A stretch of DNA of 64,000 nucleotides from the NCBI RefSeq assembly GCF_900475755.1, contig NZ_LS483411.1:1488001-1552000 (forward strand), given 5' to 3'. The stretch is from Haemophilus influenzae. GTDB taxonomy: Bacteria > Pseudomonadota > Gammaproteobacteria > Enterobacterales > Pasteurellaceae. The notes beneath the pieces are model-generated. The model was not told the DNA's origin, searched no databases, and was given only the letters and a program-made list of their open reading frames with translations. Made by a program: the position numbers and the translations under genes. Of this stretch, positions 28,144 to 38,883 are shown piece by piece. The stretch's first letter is position 1, and the number at the start of each line of letters is the position of its first letter.

Positions 28144-28842
28144 ATGAGATTAGATAAATTTATTGCTGAAAATACGGGCTTAACGCGTTCTCAAGCAACG
28201 AAAGCAATCCGTCAAAGTGCGGTAAAAATTAATGGTGAAATTGTCAAAAGTGGTTCAGTACAAATTTCACAAGAAGACGAAATTTATTTTGAAGATGAAT
28301 TATTAACTTGGCTGGAAGAAGGCCAGTATTTTATGTTGCATAAGCCACAAGGCTGTGTTTGTTCTAATGATGACGGCGACTATCCAACAATTTATCAATT
28401 TTTCGATTACCCTTTAGCTGGAAAATTACATAGCGCAGGTCGCTTAGATGTGGATACGACAGGTCTCGTATTGCTTACCGATGATGGACAATGGTCACAT
28501 CGTATTACTTCGCCAAAACATCATTGTGAAAAAACATATTTAGTGACATTAGCTGATCCTGTAGAAGAAAATTATGCAGCGGCTTGTTCGGAAGGTATTT
28601 TATTACGCGGAGAAAAAGAGCCCACTAAACCAGCAAAATTAGAAATTTTAGATGATTACAATGTGAATCTGACCATTTCTGAAGGTCGTTATCATCAAGT
28701 AAAACGTATGTTTGCCGCACTTGGGAATAAAGTCGTTGGATTACATCGCTGGAAAATTGGTGATGTAGTGTTGGATGAATCCTTAGAAGAAGGCGAATAC
28801 CGCCCATTAACTCAAAGTGAAATTGAAAAGTTAGTAAAATAA
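28144..28842 (+). CDS. rsuA: 16S rRNA pseudouridine(516) synthase
   Basis: RsuA converts U516 of 16S rRNA to pseudouridine. The ATG at 28144 gives 232 aa, starting with the S4-like RNA-binding domain (MRLDKFIAENTGLTRSQATK). The catalytic Asp102 lies in GRLDVDTTGL, and the C-terminal motif is YHQVKRMFAALG. The frame extends upstream to 28069, but a short hairpin region and lack of conservation argue against that start. It sits one base before the bcr start, so the two genes are co-transcribed. Confidence 0.95.
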   Translation: MRLDKFIAENTGLTRSQATKAIRQSAVKINGEIVKSGSVQISQEDEIYFEDELLTWLEEGQYFMLHKPQGCVCSNDDGDYPTIYQFFDYPLAGKLHSAGRLDVDTTGLVLLTDDGQWSHRITSPKHHCEKTYLVTLADPVEENYAAACSEGILLRGEKEPTKPAKLEILDDYNVNLTISEGRYHQVKRMFAALGNKVVGLHRWKIGDVVLDESLEEGEYRPLTQSEIEKLVK

Positions 28843-28843
28843 T

Positions 28844-30040
28844 ATGAATCAACAAAAATCGACTTTCATCTTTATTCTTACCCTCGGTATTCTCTCTATG
28901 CTACCGCCCTTTGGCGTGGATATGTATTTGCCGTCTTTTTTAGAAATTGCAAAGGATCTCGGCGTGAGTCCAGAACAAGTACAACACACGCTCACCTCTT
29001 TTGCTTATGGCATGGCGTTTGGTCAGCTTTTTTGGGGACCTTTTGGTGATAGTTTCGGACGAAAACCGATCATTTTACTCGGTGTTATTGTAGGTGCATT
29101 AACAGCTTTAGTGCTCACCGAAATAAATTCAGTTGGAAATTTCACCGCACTTCGTTTTGTACAAGGTTTCTTTGGTGCCGCACCTGTTGTGCTTTCAGGC
29201 GCATTATTACGTGATTTATTTAGTAAAGATCAGCTATCTAAAGTGATGTCCACCATCACGTTAGTGTTTATGCTTGCACCTTTAGTTGCGCCAATTATTG
29301 GTGGTTACATCGTTAAGTTTTTCCACTGGCACGCGATTTTTTACGTCATTTCACTGGTGGGATTACTAGCCGCAGCATTGGTCTTTTTTATCATTCCAGA
29401 AACCCATAAAAAAGAAAATCGCATTCCACTGCGCTTAAATATTATTGCGCGCAATTTCCTTCTGCTTTGGAAACAAAAAGAAGTGCTTGGCTATATGTTT
29501 GCCACCTCCTTTGGCTTTGGCGGATTATTTACCTTTGTCACCGCAGGCTCAATTGTATATATCGGCATTTATGGGGTTCCTGTCGAACAGTTCGGTTACT
29601 TCTTTATGATGAATATCATTACGATGATCTTTGCTTCCTTTTTGAATACCCGATTTGTCACCAAAATTGGTGCAGAAACAATGCTACGGATAGCCCTCGC
29701 AATTCAATTTATTTCAGGAATGTGGCTAATTTTGACCGCACTTTTAGATCTCGGCTTTTGGTCAATGGCAATTGGCGTTGCCCTTTTCATCGGTCCAAAC
29801 CCTGTGATTTCATCAAATGCAATGGCATCAGCTTTAGAAAGATGTCCTCAAATGGCGGGGACTACAAATTCTTTGATTGGTAGCGTGCGTTTTGCAGTAG
29901 GTGCAATGATGGGAAGTTTAGTTGCGTCAATGAAAATGGATACCGCTGCCCCAATGCTCTTTACTATGGGAGCATGTGTCGCGATTTCCGTATTATCCTA
30001 TTATTTTCTAACCAGCCGAAATCTAAAAAGCCGTGGGTAA
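28844..30040 (+). CDS. bcr: Bcr/CflA-type drug efflux MFS transporter
   Basis: This is a 398-aa major-facilitator protein with about 12 helices, likely a proton-driven exporter of drugs or metabolites (bicyclomycin, sulfonamides, or cysteine in E. coli Bcr). The conserved loop GPFGDSFGRKPIILLG between helices 2 and 3 and the motif-C-like stretch (LAPLVAPIIGG) are present. The N-terminal PPFGVDMYLPSF is typical of this branch. It follows rsuA directly, as in E. coli, and ends in a hairpin that includes its stop codon. Confidence 0.9.
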   Translation: MNQQKSTFIFILTLGILSMLPPFGVDMYLPSFLEIAKDLGVSPEQVQHTLTSFAYGMAFGQLFWGPFGDSFGRKPIILLGVIVGALTALVLTEINSVGNFTALRFVQGFFGAAPVVLSGALLRDLFSKDQLSKVMSTITLVFMLAPLVAPIIGGYIVKFFHWHAIFYVISLVGLLAAALVFFIIPETHKKENRIPLRLNIIARNFLLLWKQKEVLGYMFATSFGFGGLFTFVTAGSIVYIGIYGVPVEQFGYFFMMNIITMIFASFLNTRFVTKIGAETMLRIALAIQFISGMWLILTALLDLGFWSMAIGVALFIGPNPVISSNAMASALERCPQMAGTTNSLIGSVRFAVGAMMGSLVASMKMDTAAPMLFTMGACVAISVLSYYFLTSRNLKSRG

Positions 30041-30054
30041 ATATCCCCACGGCT
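30029..30054. terminator. Terminator between bcr and a membrane-protein gene
   Basis: AGCCGTGGG and CCCACGGCT form a 9-bp stem that includes the bcr stop codon. It is followed by TGATTGTTTTC on the plus strand. The downstream gene converges on it. Confidence 0.7.
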
Positions 30055-30072
30055 CAATGATTGTTTTCTTTA

Positions 30073-30873
30073 TTAAACAAATACCATCCATAACGGCAAG
30101 CAAGCAGCAATAAATAATAGGATAAATAAGCTATTGGCAGATAATTTCCACTTTTGGAAACCATGCAGAATCAGAATAGCCGCAATAACAAAATGGCAAA
30201 CAAAATAAATGATGTAGGCAAAAACACTCTCAGAATTAACCGCACTTTCCATGCCATTTAAAAGCAAAAATAAGAACATTGCCAAGGCATTTAAAGCAAG
30301 CAATATAATCATGGCTAAGGGCAACAATGCGATAAAACCGTCCAAACGACTACGTGCAATCACAAGCGAAAGATTTGCTAAAATCACACCAGATAAAATC
30401 GGTGCAAAAGGGTTATATTCAGCAAAATCACTCGCAGGAAGCACGGTAAAAATCATTAAATAACTCAAGCAACCTAAACCCGCAATTAATGCAGCCATCA
30501 ATAAAAAGCTGTTACGGATTTTTTCAGTTTTTGGCTGTTTCCAAATAAAATACACGACAGAAAGGCCACATACACTCATCACGTTAGTAAGCGTGTGATT
30601 ATTCTGTAATAGGCTTATCAGCAACCAGACCGCCCAATAAATAGCAAAAGTCAGATTAACTTTGATTAAACGACCACGTTGTCCAGGGCAAATTTCGCCA
30701 CGATAAAACACCAATAAAGAAATTAACTGTGCAACCAACACGCCTACACCTAAGTGAGGCATTGTTTGTTTTTCAGATTGCAAAGAAAAAATAAATAGAT
30801 CGATGCCAAGCACCATTAAGGTTGATAATACCGCAAGCAATGCTGCGATATATTTAGAAGATTGTTCTGACAT
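30073..30873 (-). CDS. Integral membrane protein of unknown function
   Basis: This 266-aa protein is hydrophobic throughout, with about eight predicted helices (for example ALLAVLSTLMVLGIDLFIF and VFAYIIYFVCHFVIAAILIL). I do not recognise a family motif or catalytic residue. It is a single gene between convergent bcr and a divergent TRIC-like gene. An uptake signal lies within the coding sequence (about 30238). It is probably real, given its length, composition and position, and strain Rd has, as I recall, a gene here. Confidence 0.7.
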   Translation of the reverse strand: MSEQSSKYIAALLAVLSTLMVLGIDLFIFSLQSEKQTMPHLGVGVLVAQLISLLVFYRGEICPGQRGRLIKVNLTFAIYWAVWLLISLLQNNHTLTNVMSVCGLSVVYFIWKQPKTEKIRNSFLLMAALIAGLGCLSYLMIFTVLPASDFAEYNPFAPILSGVILANLSLVIARSRLDGFIALLPLAMIILLALNALAMFLFLLLNGMESAVNSESVFAYIIYFVCHFVIAAILILHGFQKWKLSANSLFILLFIAACLPLWMVFV

Positions 30874-30970
30874 AATTTTGACGTCTGAAAAAATAATGCG
30901 CCATTATGCTAAAAATTCATTAAATTTTAAAGTAGAATGAAACCAATTTTAACCGCACTTAGGTACATGA

Positions 30971-31633
30971 ATGTTACTTAGTATTTTATATATCATCGGT
31001 ATCACTGCTGAAGGAATGACAGGTGCACTTGCGGCAGGTCGTGAAAAAATGGATATTTTTGGCGTGATAATTATCGCATCCGTTACTGCCATTGGTGGCG
31101 GCTCTGTGCGTGATGTACTGCTTGGGCATTACCCTCTAGGCTGGGTTAAGCACCCAGAATATTTTTTAATGGTGGCAAGTGCGGCAGTAATTACCGTATA
31201 TGTTGCACCGTTCATCAATCATTTTATGCGCTATTTCCGCACTATTTTCTTGGTGCTTGATGCGATGGGCTTAGTGGTGTATTCCATTATTGGCGCGCAA
31301 ATTGCAATGGATATGGGACATAGCCTCACTATTGTTTGTATTGCAGGCTGTATTACAGGTGCCTTTGGCGGTGTTCTACGCGATATGCTATGCAATCGAA
31401 TTCCTCTGGTATTCCAAAAAGAACTCTACGCCAGCATTGCGCTATTTGCCACGCTGACTTATTACGCATTAAGCACAATTCAAGTAGAACATACGCTTGC
31501 CGTGTTACTCACACTTATTAGCAGCTTTACTTTACGCCTTTTAGCTATTCATTTTGAATGGGGTTTGCCGGTGTTTAATTACCAAGAACTCACATCGGAA
31601 GAACAAGATAAGCTGCCAAAGAAAAAGAAATAA
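30971..31633 (+). CDS. TRIC-type (UPF0126) cation channel homologue
   Basis: This is a 220-aa inner-membrane protein with about seven helices arranged as two repeats. The first repeat has [13 protein letters not shown] and the second [13 protein letters not shown], the paired glycine-rich signatures of UPF0126/TRIC proteins such as E. coli YadS. Distant animal relatives are potassium channels; bacterial physiology is not well defined. The ATG at 30971 is close behind an AGG and an uptake signal. It is 20 bases upstream of proA and may be co-transcribed with it. Confidence 0.88.
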   Translation: MLLSILYIIGITAEGMTGALAAGREKMDIFGVIIIASVTAIGGGSVRDVLLGHYPLGWVKHPEYFLMVASAAVITVYVAPFINHFMRYFRTIFLVLDAMGLVVYSIIGAQIAMDMGHSLTIVCIAGCITGAFGGVLRDMLCNRIPLVFQKELYASIALFATLTYYALSTIQVEHTLAVLLTLISSFTLRLLAIHFEWGLPVFNYQELTSEEQDKLPKKKK

Positions 31634-31653
31634 ATACAATAAAGGAAATAACT

Positions 31654-32907
31654 ATGTTAGAACAAATGGGTAAACAAGCTAAAGATGCTGCATTTATCTT
31701 GGCTCAACTCACCACTGCTGAAAAAAATCGTGCATTATCCATTATTGCAGAACAACTCGAACAACAAGCACCGCTTATCTTAGCCGAAAACGCAAAAGAT
31801 ATTGAACTTGCTAAACAAAATGGATTATCCGATGCTTTGATTGATCGCCTACTGCTCACGCAAGAACGTTTGCAAGGCATTGCTAATGATGTACGCCATG
31901 TTATTTCACTTGCAGATCCTGTGGGTAAAATCATAGACGGCGGTACATTGGATAGCGGACTTAAAATCGAACGCGTACGCACGCCGCTCGGCGTCATTGG
32001 CACAATTTATGAATCTCGCCCAAATGTAACCATTGATGTGGCAAGTCTTTGCCTTAAAACGGGTAATGCAGTGATTTTACGCGGTGGTAAAGAAACGCAG
32101 TTTTCTAACAAGATCTTAATCGAAGTTGTGCAAAATGCTTTAGAACAAGCAGGCTTACCAAAATTTGCTGTGCAAGCCATTACCGATCCAAACCGTGAAC
32201 TCGTTATGCAATTATTAAAACTAGATCGCTATGTGGATATGATTATTCCTCGTGGTGGTGCGGGTTTACATGAATTGTGTAAACAACATTCAACTATTCC
32301 TGTTATTGTAGGTGGCGTGGGTGTTTGCCATACTTTCGTTGAAGAAAGTGCGGATCAAAATAAAGCGATTTTTGTTATTGATAACGCTAAAACACAACGT
32401 CCAAGCACTTGTAACACATTGGAAACATTGTTAGTTCAACATTCTATTGCTAAAGAATTTTTACCTAAACTCGTGTCTCACCTCGCTGCCAAAAACGTAA
32501 AATATCACGCAAAATCCACCGCACTTAATATATTAAAACAAGCGGGTGCGAATGTCTGCGAAGTGACAGAAAAAGAATTGCGCGAAGAGTGGGGATCATT
32601 GGATTTGAATGTGGTTGTTGTGGAAGATATTCATGCAGCTATTGAGCATATCCGCCAATATGGTACGCAACATTCTGAAAGTATTTTAACCGCTTCACAA
32701 AACCTAGCCCGTCAATTTATTAATCAAGTCGATGCAGCTGCCGTTTATGTGAATGCAAGCACACGCTTTACTGATGGCGGACAATTTGGATTAGGCGCAG
32801 AAGTTGCCGTGAGTACTCAAAAACTTCACGCTCGTGGCCCAATGGGATTAGAAGCATTAACGAGTTATAAATGGGTGTGTGAAGGAGAATATACGGTTCG
32901 CAAATAG
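31654..32907 (+). CDS. proA: Gamma-glutamyl phosphate reductase
   Basis: ProA reduces gamma-glutamyl phosphate to glutamate semialdehyde with NADPH, the second step of proline synthesis. It is 417 aa, of the aldehyde-dehydrogenase superfamily. The catalytic cysteine lies in [12 protein letters not shown], and the cofactor region contains [12 protein letters not shown]. An AAAGGA ribosome site precedes the ATG. proB is not in this window, so the pair is split here. Confidence 0.97.
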   Translation: MLEQMGKQAKDAAFILAQLTTAEKNRALSIIAEQLEQQAPLILAENAKDIELAKQNGLSDALIDRLLLTQERLQGIANDVRHVISLADPVGKIIDGGTLDSGLKIERVRTPLGVIGTIYESRPNVTIDVASLCLKTGNAVILRGGKETQFSNKILIEVVQNALEQAGLPKFAVQAITDPNRELVMQLLKLDRYVDMIIPRGGAGLHELCKQHSTIPVIVGGVGVCHTFVEESADQNKAIFVIDNAKTQRPSTCNTLETLLVQHSIAKEFLPKLVSHLAAKNVKYHAKSTALNILKQAGANVCEVTEKELREEWGSLDLNVVVVEDIHAAIEHIRQYGTQHSESILTASQNLARQFINQVDAAAVYVNASTRFTDGGQFGLGAEVAVSTQKLHARGPMGLEALTSYKWVCEGEYTVRK

Positions 32908-32967
32908 TGCCATTGAACAAAAAGCACAAAAAGTGCGGTAATTTTTAAAAGAGATTATTTGCATATA

Positions 32968-32993
32968 AAAAAGTCCGCGAAATGCGGACTTTT
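32968..32993. terminator. Bidirectional terminator between proA and dnaJ
   Basis: AAAAAGTCCGC and GCGGACTTTTT form a perfect stem around GAAAT with A and T tails in both directions. The two genes converge on it. Confidence 0.92.
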
Positions 32994-33002
32994 TCATAAT
33001 CT

Positions 33003-34151
33003 TTATTTGTCAGACTTACCCAAATTATCAAAGAATTTTTTCACACCATCTAAAAATCCTGAAGATTTTGGTGCGTGTTTACTTAAATCTTTACCTTGTA
33101 AACTTTCTTCAAGTTTTTGAAGTAATTCTTTTTGTTCGCTGGTTAAATTAACTGGCGTTTCTACCACAATACGGCAAATCAAATCGCCCGCATAGCCACT
33201 ACGTGTAGAGGCGACACCTTTGCCTCGCATGCGGAATAATTTTCCAGTTTGGGTTTCTGCAGGAATTTTAAGCTTCACTCTACCATCTAAAGTTGGCACT
33301 TCAATTTCCCCACCTAATGCCGCAATTGCAAAGCTAATTGGTACTTCGCAGTAAAGATTAGAACCATCACGTTCAAAAATATGATGTTCTCTTACGTGAA
33401 TGACCACATATAAATCGCCAGCTGGCGCACCATTTTCGCCCACTGCGCCTTTTCCAGCTAAACGAAGTTGATTGCCCGTATCTACGCCTGCAGGAATTTT
33501 TACTGAAAGATTTTCTTTCTTATGAACTCGCCCTTCTCCATGACAGCTGCGACAAGGTTTTTCAATTTTCTTACCGCTACCATGACAAGTTGGACAAATA
33601 CTTTCAGATACGAAGAAACCTTGCTGACGACGAATTCGACCAGAACCGTGGCAATGCGGACAAGTTTCCACTTTAGAACCTTTTTCAGCCCCAGAACCAC
33701 CACAGCTATCACAATGTGCAAGAGTATTGATTTGAATATCTTTGGTTGTACCTTTTACAGCTTCTTCCAAAGTAATTTCTAAGTCATAACGTAAGTCTTC
33801 GCCACGAACAACGCGCTGACGACCACGTCCACCACCGCCGAAAATGTCTCCAAAAATATCGCCGAACATATCGCCGAAATCAGCACCACCAAAGCCGCCA
33901 CCGAAACCACCAGCTCCCCCACCTTGTTCAAAGGCTGCGTGGCCATATTGATCGTAGGCTGCGCGTTTTTGATCGTCGCCTAATACTTCATAAGCTTCAT
34001 TAATTTCTTTGAATTTTTCTTCTGCTTCTTTACTGCCTTGGTTTTTATCAGGGTGATGTTTAGACGCTAAACGTTTATACGCACGTTTAATATCGTTCTC
34101 ACTCGCCCCTTTTTTCAATCCAAGGACTTCGTAGTAATCTTTTTTTGCCAT
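33003..34151 (-). CDS. dnaJ: Chaperone protein DnaJ
   Basis: DnaJ is the Hsp40 co-chaperone that delivers clients to DnaK and stimulates its ATPase. I start at ATG 34151, giving 382 aa; the frame runs 21 codons further into a repeat. The J domain carries His33-Pro34-Asp35. A Gly/Phe-rich linker follows, then four zinc motifs ([32 protein letters not shown]) and the C-terminal client-binding domains. It is downstream of dnaK, but a terminator-like hairpin and a large palindromic element lie between them, so its level may be set separately. Confidence 0.97.
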   Translation of the reverse strand: MAKKDYYEVLGLKKGASENDIKRAYKRLASKHHPDKNQGSKEAEEKFKEINEAYEVLGDDQKRAAYDQYGHAAFEQGGGAGGFGGGFGGADFGDMFGDIFGDIFGGGGRGRQRVVRGEDLRYDLEITLEEAVKGTTKDIQINTLAHCDSCGGSGAEKGSKVETCPHCHGSGRIRRQQGFFVSESICPTCHGSGKKIEKPCRSCHGEGRVHKKENLSVKIPAGVDTGNQLRLAGKGAVGENGAPAGDLYVVIHVREHHIFERDGSNLYCEVPISFAIAALGGEIEVPTLDGRVKLKIPAETQTGKLFRMRGKGVASTRSGYAGDLICRIVVETPVNLTSEQKELLQKLEESLQGKDLSKHAPKSSGFLDGVKKFFDNLGKSDK

Positions 34152-34200
34152 AGTGTTTCGTTTGTAAATTTTATAGAAATTTGACCGCTTGTAACATACT

Positions 34201-34312
34201 CCCCTCTTTAACAAAGAGGGGCGGGGGGAGATTTGGCAGAAGTAAATTTAGCTCATAAGAAAATTTGATATCGCTATCAAATCTCCCCTAACCCCTCTTT
34301 TCTAAAGAGGGG
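34201..34312. repeat. Nested palindromic element between dnaK and dnaJ
   Basis: Two 35-bp arms, at 34201-34235 and 34278-34312, are inverted copies of each other with about six differences. Each arm also holds its own hairpin, CCCCTCTTT with AAAGAGGGG. The centre is A/T-rich with a small palindrome TTTGATATCGCTATCAAA. This looks like a non-coding mobile element (MITE or REP-type). In the dnaKJ transcript it would fold into a strong structure. Confidence 0.8.
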
Positions 34313-34329
34313 GATCATTTATATACACC

Positions 34330-34356
34330 AAAAGGGCGTGTTTCCACGCCCTTTGT
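34330..34356 (-). terminator. Hairpin after dnaK
   Basis: AAAGGGCGTG and CACGCCCTTT pair around a TTTC loop just after the dnaK stop. The T run on the minus strand is short (TTTTGG), so it may only partly stop transcription into dnaJ. Confidence 0.65.
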
Positions 34357-34378
34357 TTATGTTAAGAAGAGCGGTGAA

Positions 34379-36286
34379 TTATTTATTATCTTTCACTTCT
34401 TCAAATTCAGCATCTACCACGCCATCATCTTTTGCTGATGATTGTTGTGGTTGCTCGCCACTAGCTTGTTGAGCTTTTGCTTGAGCTGCTTGCATTAATG
34501 GTTCAGAGGCTTTAATTACTGCTTCAATTTTCGCTTCAATCTCTGCTTTATCTTCGCCTTTTGCTGCGGTTTCAAGCTCAGCGACTGCAGCTTCAATTTT
34601 CTCTTTGTCTGCGGCACTCAATGCATCGCCAGCTTCTGCAATTTGTTTACGTGTTGCGTGAGCAATACCATCTGCTTGGTTACGAGCTTGAACAACTTCT
34701 TCAAATTTACGGTCTGCATCAGCATTTGCTTCTGCATCACGCACCATTTGTTGAATTTCTTCATCAGATAAACCAGAAGATGCTTGAATACGAATTTGTT
34801 GCTCTTTACCCGTATTTTTATCTTTTGCCGATACGTTGATTACGCCGTTTGCATCGATATCAAATGTTACTTCGATTTGTGGCATACCACGTGGTGCAGG
34901 ATTAATACCCTCTAGGTTGAATTGACCTAAAGATTTATTGTCTGCCGCACGTTTACGTTCACCTTGAAGAACGTGAATAGTTACCGCACTTTGGTTATCT
35001 TCTGCTGTTGAGAATACTTGCGATTTTTTGGTTGGAATCGTGGTGTTTTTCTCAATTAAAGTGGTCATCACGCCACCCATGGTTTCGATACCAAGTGATA
35101 ATGGAGTAACATCTAATAAAAGAATGTCTTTCACATCGCCTTTTAATACACCACCTTGTACTGCCGCACCGATTGCCACCGCTTCATCAGGGTTTACATC
35201 TTTACGAGCTTCTTTACCAAAGAACTCAGCCACTTTTTGTTGTACAAGTGGCATACGAGTTTGGCCACCCACAAGAATAATATCGTGGATTTCACTTACA
35301 CCTTTACCAGCATCTTTTAATACAGTTGTAAGTGACTCAATTGAGCTTGCCACTAAATCTTCTACCAATGCTTCTAATTTTGCACGAGTGATATTTAATG
35401 CTAAATGTTTAGGGCCAGTCGCATCTGCAGTGATGTAAGGTAAATTGACTTCGGTAGATTGCGCTGATGAAAGTTCAATTTTTGCTTTCTCTGCCGCTTC
35501 TTTCACACGTTGTAATGCCATCGCATCATTACGTAAATCGATGTTTTGTTCTTTTTTGAATTCATCAATGATGTAATCAATTACACGGTTATCAAAGTCT
35601 TCCCCGCCTAAGTGAGTGTTCCCCCCCGTTGCCAATACTTCGAAAGTTTGTTCGCCATCAAAGTTATCAATTTCGATGATTGAAATATCGAATGTACCAC
35701 CACCTAAGTCATAAACTGCGATCACTTGGTTCTCTTTACTTGAACCTAAACCGAACGCTAACGCAGCCGCTGTTGGTTCATTAATGATACGTTTAACGTC
35801 TAAACCAGCGATCTTACCTGCATCAATCGTTGCTTGACGTTGTGCATCGTTAAAGTATGCAGGAACGGTAATTACCGCTTCTGTTACAGACTCGCCCAAG
35901 AAATCTTCTGCCGTTTTTTTCATTTTTTTCAACACTTCAGCAGAGATTTGTGGCGGTGCTAATTTATCGCCTTTTACATTGACCCAAGCATCGCCATTGT
36001 CAGCACGAGTAATTTCAAAAGGCATAATTTTAATATCGCGTTGAACTTCTTCACTTTCAAAACGACGACCAATTAAACGTTTAATAGCAAACAATGTATT
36101 TTTCGGGTTAGTGATTGCTTGACGTTTTGCTGGCTGACCCACTAAAGTTTCGTTATCTGTATATGCAATGATTGATGGAGTGGTACGCGCACCCTCTGCA
36201 TTTTCAATTACACGAGCTTTGTCGCCGTCCATTACAGCTACACAAGAGTTTGTTGTACCTAAGTCAATACCAATAATTTTTCCCAT
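34379..36286 (-). CDS. dnaK: Chaperone protein DnaK (Hsp70)
   Basis: DnaK is the major ATP-dependent Hsp70 chaperone. It is 635 aa. The N-terminal ATPase domain opens with [13 protein letters not shown] and contains [11 protein letters not shown] and [10 protein letters not shown]. The hydrophobic linker ([15 protein letters not shown]) leads to the substrate domain and an acidic tail ending [14 protein letters not shown] sigma-32-type promoter lies upstream. The first gene of the dnaK-dnaJ pair. Confidence 0.98.
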   Translation of the reverse strand: MGKIIGIDLGTTNSCVAVMDGDKARVIENAEGARTTPSIIAYTDNETLVGQPAKRQAITNPKNTLFAIKRLIGRRFESEEVQRDIKIMPFEITRADNGDAWVNVKGDKLAPPQISAEVLKKMKKTAEDFLGESVTEAVITVPAYFNDAQRQATIDAGKIAGLDVKRIINEPTAAALAFGLGSSKENQVIAVYDLGGGTFDISIIEIDNFDGEQTFEVLATGGNTHLGGEDFDNRVIDYIIDEFKKEQNIDLRNDAMALQRVKEAAEKAKIELSSAQSTEVNLPYITADATGPKHLALNITRAKLEALVEDLVASSIESLTTVLKDAGKGVSEIHDIILVGGQTRMPLVQQKVAEFFGKEARKDVNPDEAVAIGAAVQGGVLKGDVKDILLLDVTPLSLGIETMGGVMTTLIEKNTTIPTKKSQVFSTAEDNQSAVTIHVLQGERKRAADNKSLGQFNLEGINPAPRGMPQIEVTFDIDANGVINVSAKDKNTGKEQQIRIQASSGLSDEEIQQMVRDAEANADADRKFEEVVQARNQADGIAHATRKQIAEAGDALSAADKEKIEAAVAELETAAKGEDKAEIEAKIEAVIKASEPLMQAAQAKAQQASGEQPQQSSAKDDGVVDAEFEEVKDNK

Positions 36287-36338
36287 TTTGTACTCCTAGT
36301 AAAAATTTTAAAATTCAGGGTAATTTATTACGAGTTTT

Positions 36339-36367
36339 AAGATGTGGATATTCTTTCGCATTTCAAG
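36339..36367 (-). promoter_or_regulatory. Heat-shock (sigma-32) promoter of dnaK
   Basis: On the minus strand CTTGAAA and CCACATCT are separated by 13 bases, close to the sigma-32 consensus CTTGAAA / CCCCATNT. It is about 50-80 bases upstream of the dnaK start, as expected for a heat-shock gene. Confidence 0.75.
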
Positions 36368-36538
36368 AGAAAATTTTAAAAATTTTTTATTTCTTAAAGT
36401 GCGGTAATTTCCGTTCTTGTTTTTCAAAATAAGTCTCAAATGATGAACTTCAAGGGGAAAACAAAAATTTTCAGGCAAGAAAAAGGGATTTGTGATAAAT
36501 TTGGCGAAAATTTTTACTTTAAAATAGGAAAGAAATAA

Positions 36539-37981
36539 ATGAAAAAATCAAAAATTGCTGCAGGCGTAGTCGTTGCGCTTGCTGCTGTTTGGTGTACCAG
36601 TGCATGGTTTACAGGGAAAAAAGCTGAAGAAGAATATTTACATCAACTAAAACAATTAAATCAACTATTTGCCAAAACTGAGGCATTAGAAGAAAGTAAA
36701 ATTTTTTATAAAAATATAAAATATGACAGAGGATTATTTGCGTCTCATATTCAAGATCAAATTGAAATTCATAAAGCAAATGAAACGATCATTATTCCTT
36801 TATCATCAATACTTTATCACGGGCCTTTGCCGCTTGATCGTGTGGCAAAACTGAATTTCGTTCCAACCATTTTCTCAAGCCAAACCTTGTTAGGAAAAAA
36901 TGCAACAACTCAGGCACTTTTTGACGTCACAAAATCAGAAAAACCGCTACAACTGAATTTCGCAATGAATTATGCCTTAAACGGTAATGCGGAATTAAAA
37001 CTTGCATCGGGACAATATCACAATGAACAATCTAAGGCAGATTTTGATTGGTCAAATATCGTATTAAATGTTGATTTAGACAAAAATGAACCCAGCCATT
37101 ATACGCTATCTGTAGATGCATTTAATTCAAATGACCCAAATCATGCAGTTTCAACTGCTTCATCAATTAAAATAAAAGATCTTGTCGTACAAGGCGCATT
37201 ACAAAATACAAAATGGCCATTTATTTATAGTGGAAACCTCAATAGCAAAATTGGTTATTTTGAGCAAAATACCGAGTTTGCAGAGACAGGAGAAAAATTT
37301 TCTCTGATTCAGAAAAATAGCCAATCAGATTTAATGACTCAAGTTGATGACGACACAGTAAACATCATCAGTAAAACTAATATGGATGAACTACATATTA
37401 ATGGCAAAAATTTAGGGAAATTTACCAACAACCTAGAATTGAATCACATTGATGGCAATGCATTACAAGAACTTTTAAACATTTTAGTAGCAATAGGCAA
37501 GGCTGATTCAGATATGCCGTTACCTAAACCATTGGTGCAAAAATTACAACAAGCAGGCATGGTCATTGCAAATAATCAGCCTCAAATTAAGTTTGCCCCT
37601 CTTTCTATTTCTGATGAAAAAGGCAAAGTAGCATTAGATCTGAACATTGCTTTAGTGCCAAATCCTAAATTTGATTTAATGCGTAGTGGCTTATACAAAC
37701 AATTCAAAGATTTTTCCATCAATTTTGATGTGAATAAAGAAACTACAATTTCATTGTTATCTAAATTCACACCAGAAAACCAAAAGCAAGATTTAGTTTA
37801 CAGAATAGATGAATTAGTTGCTGAAGGCGAAGTAAATGGCATTATCGTAAACACCGATAAAACCGTCACATTAACGCTTGCTTTAGAGAATAACGAATTG
37901 AAACTAAACGGCAAGCCAATCCCAGAAGAACAATTGAAAATGGTACTCTTTATACTTGTAATGGGGGGATTTGGGAGATAA
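36539..37981 (+). CDS. DUF945 (YdgA-type) protein
   Basis: This 480-aa protein has an N-terminal signal anchor (MKKSKIAAGVVVALAAVW) and a long periplasmic region of the DUF945 family. E. coli YdgA and its relatives are inner-membrane-anchored proteins of uncertain function. The body is rich in short beta-type segments and Asn/Lys, with no catalytic motif that I recognise. It has an AGGA ribosome site. The gene is alone, divergent from dnaK, and a mobile-type inverted repeat follows it. Confidence 0.8.
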   Translation: MKKSKIAAGVVVALAAVWCTSAWFTGKKAEEEYLHQLKQLNQLFAKTEALEESKIFYKNIKYDRGLFASHIQDQIEIHKANETIIIPLSSILYHGPLPLDRVAKLNFVPTIFSSQTLLGKNATTQALFDVTKSEKPLQLNFAMNYALNGNAELKLASGQYHNEQSKADFDWSNIVLNVDLDKNEPSHYTLSVDAFNSNDPNHAVSTASSIKIKDLVVQGALQNTKWPFIYSGNLNSKIGYFEQNTEFAETGEKFSLIQKNSQSDLMTQVDDDTVNIISKTNMDELHINGKNLGKFTNNLELNHIDGNALQELLNILVAIGKADSDMPLPKPLVQKLQQAGMVIANNQPQIKFAPLSISDEKGKVALDLNIALVPNPKFDLMRSGLYKQFKDFSINFDVNKETTISLLSKFTPENQKQDLVYRIDELVAEGEVNGIIVNTDKTVTLTLALENNELKLNGKPIPEEQLKMVLFILVMGGFGR

Positions 37982-38022
37982 CTAAAACAGGGCGATAAAT
38001 TTTGTTCGCGTTTTTCAGTATC

Positions 38023-38093
38023 GTAGGGTGGGCTTCAGCCCACCGTTTTTATTCATTTTTTATGGTTAATTGGTGGGCTAAAGCCCACCCTAC
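38023..38093. repeat. GTGGGC-type nested inverted repeat, copy 1
   Basis: GTAGGGTGGGCTTCAGCCC at the left and GGGCTAAAGCCCACCCTAC at the right end form 22-bp inverted arms about 27 bases apart. Each arm is itself a hairpin. The same arms recur at 43506-43575. It lies between the DUF945 gene and convergent mgsA and could also act as their terminator. Confidence 0.85.
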
Positions 38094-38125
38094 AACTATA
38101 AAGTGCGGTAAATTTTCGTTGCAGT

Positions 38126-38584
38126 TTAAGCTAAACGCTCTTTTAAATACCCTTCATAATCTGGCACGTCAATTTCCACATCTTGTTCAAATAAAACTGA
38201 AGTTAAAAGAAAATCTGCAGAACTTTGATTAATAGCGACAGGGATATTCCACACTGTTGCAATACGCATGAGGGCTTTTACATCAGGATCGTGTGGTGCG
38301 GCATTCATTGGATCCCAAAAGAAGATCATCATGTCAATTTTCTTTTCTGCGATTAATCCTCCAAGTTGTTGGTCGCCGCCCATCGGACCACTTAATAAAG
38401 ATTGAATGCTTAAACCTGTTTCTCGTTCTAAAATATGTCCAGTCGTACCTGTTGCATAAAGTATATGAGGCTTAAGAGCCTCTTTGTGTTTTTGCGTCCA
38501 ATTCAGTAAATTTTTTTTGCAGCTATCGTGAGCCACAAGTGCAATACGTTTGTGTTGAGTGAGGGTTCGAGTTGTTGTCTGCAT
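38126..38584 (-). CDS. mgsA: Methylglyoxal synthase
   Basis: MgsA converts dihydroxyacetone phosphate to methylglyoxal, a bypass of lower glycolysis when phosphate is short. It is 152 aa. The catalytic His19-Asp20 lie in [10 protein letters not shown]. The phosphate-binding region is [11 protein letters not shown], and [14 protein letters not shown] carries further conserved Asp and Gly residues. It is a single gene, divergent from aceE. Confidence 0.96.
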   Translation of the reverse strand: MQTTTRTLTQHKRIALVAHDSCKKNLLNWTQKHKEALKPHILYATGTTGHILERETGLSIQSLLSGPMGGDQQLGGLIAEKKIDMMIFFWDPMNAAPHDPDVKALMRIATVWNIPVAINQSSADFLLTSVLFEQDVEIDVPDYEGYLKERLA

Positions 38585-38883
38585 TGCTGATTCCTTTTTG
38601 AAAAAAATTTGAAAAAACTTTAAAGCAAAGCCAACTGGAATGCAATATTTTACTGGTTATTTTAGCGAACAAAAAAACACGAAAAAATTACCGCACTTTC
38701 AAATAATTATTTACGCCAAAGCTGATTTGATATGATGATTTGATGAAAATTCACTATCTTTATCTCAAAAAATCTTCTAAAATTTACAAGATTTGTTAAA
38801 TGTTTGTGAAAAGCAAATGTTGCCGTATTCGTGTTTAGCCTTGTCTAAACTAATATTCACTCAAAACAGATTAAGGAAAACCT
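38585..38883. other. Intergenic region between mgsA and aceE
   Basis: This 299-base gap contains an uptake signal at 38690-38698 and an A/T-rich stretch before aceE with an AAGGAA ribosome site just before its ATG. I cannot pick a promoter for aceE with confidence, and I see no PdhR-type operator that I would defend. No small gene is apparent. Confidence 0.5.

Noticed and set aside
34152..34214. Upstream extension of dnaJ
   Set aside because: The added codons run into the palindromic element, and DnaJ proteins begin [10 protein letters not shown].
35028..35438. A 136-codon frame antisense to dnaK
   Set aside because: Long antisense frames are common opposite highly biased genes such as dnaK. 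It has no promoter, ribosome site or motif.
38002..38232. A 76-codon frame across the inverted repeat before mgsA
   Set aside because: It is made largely of the repeat arms and mgsA antisense sequence, so not a gene.
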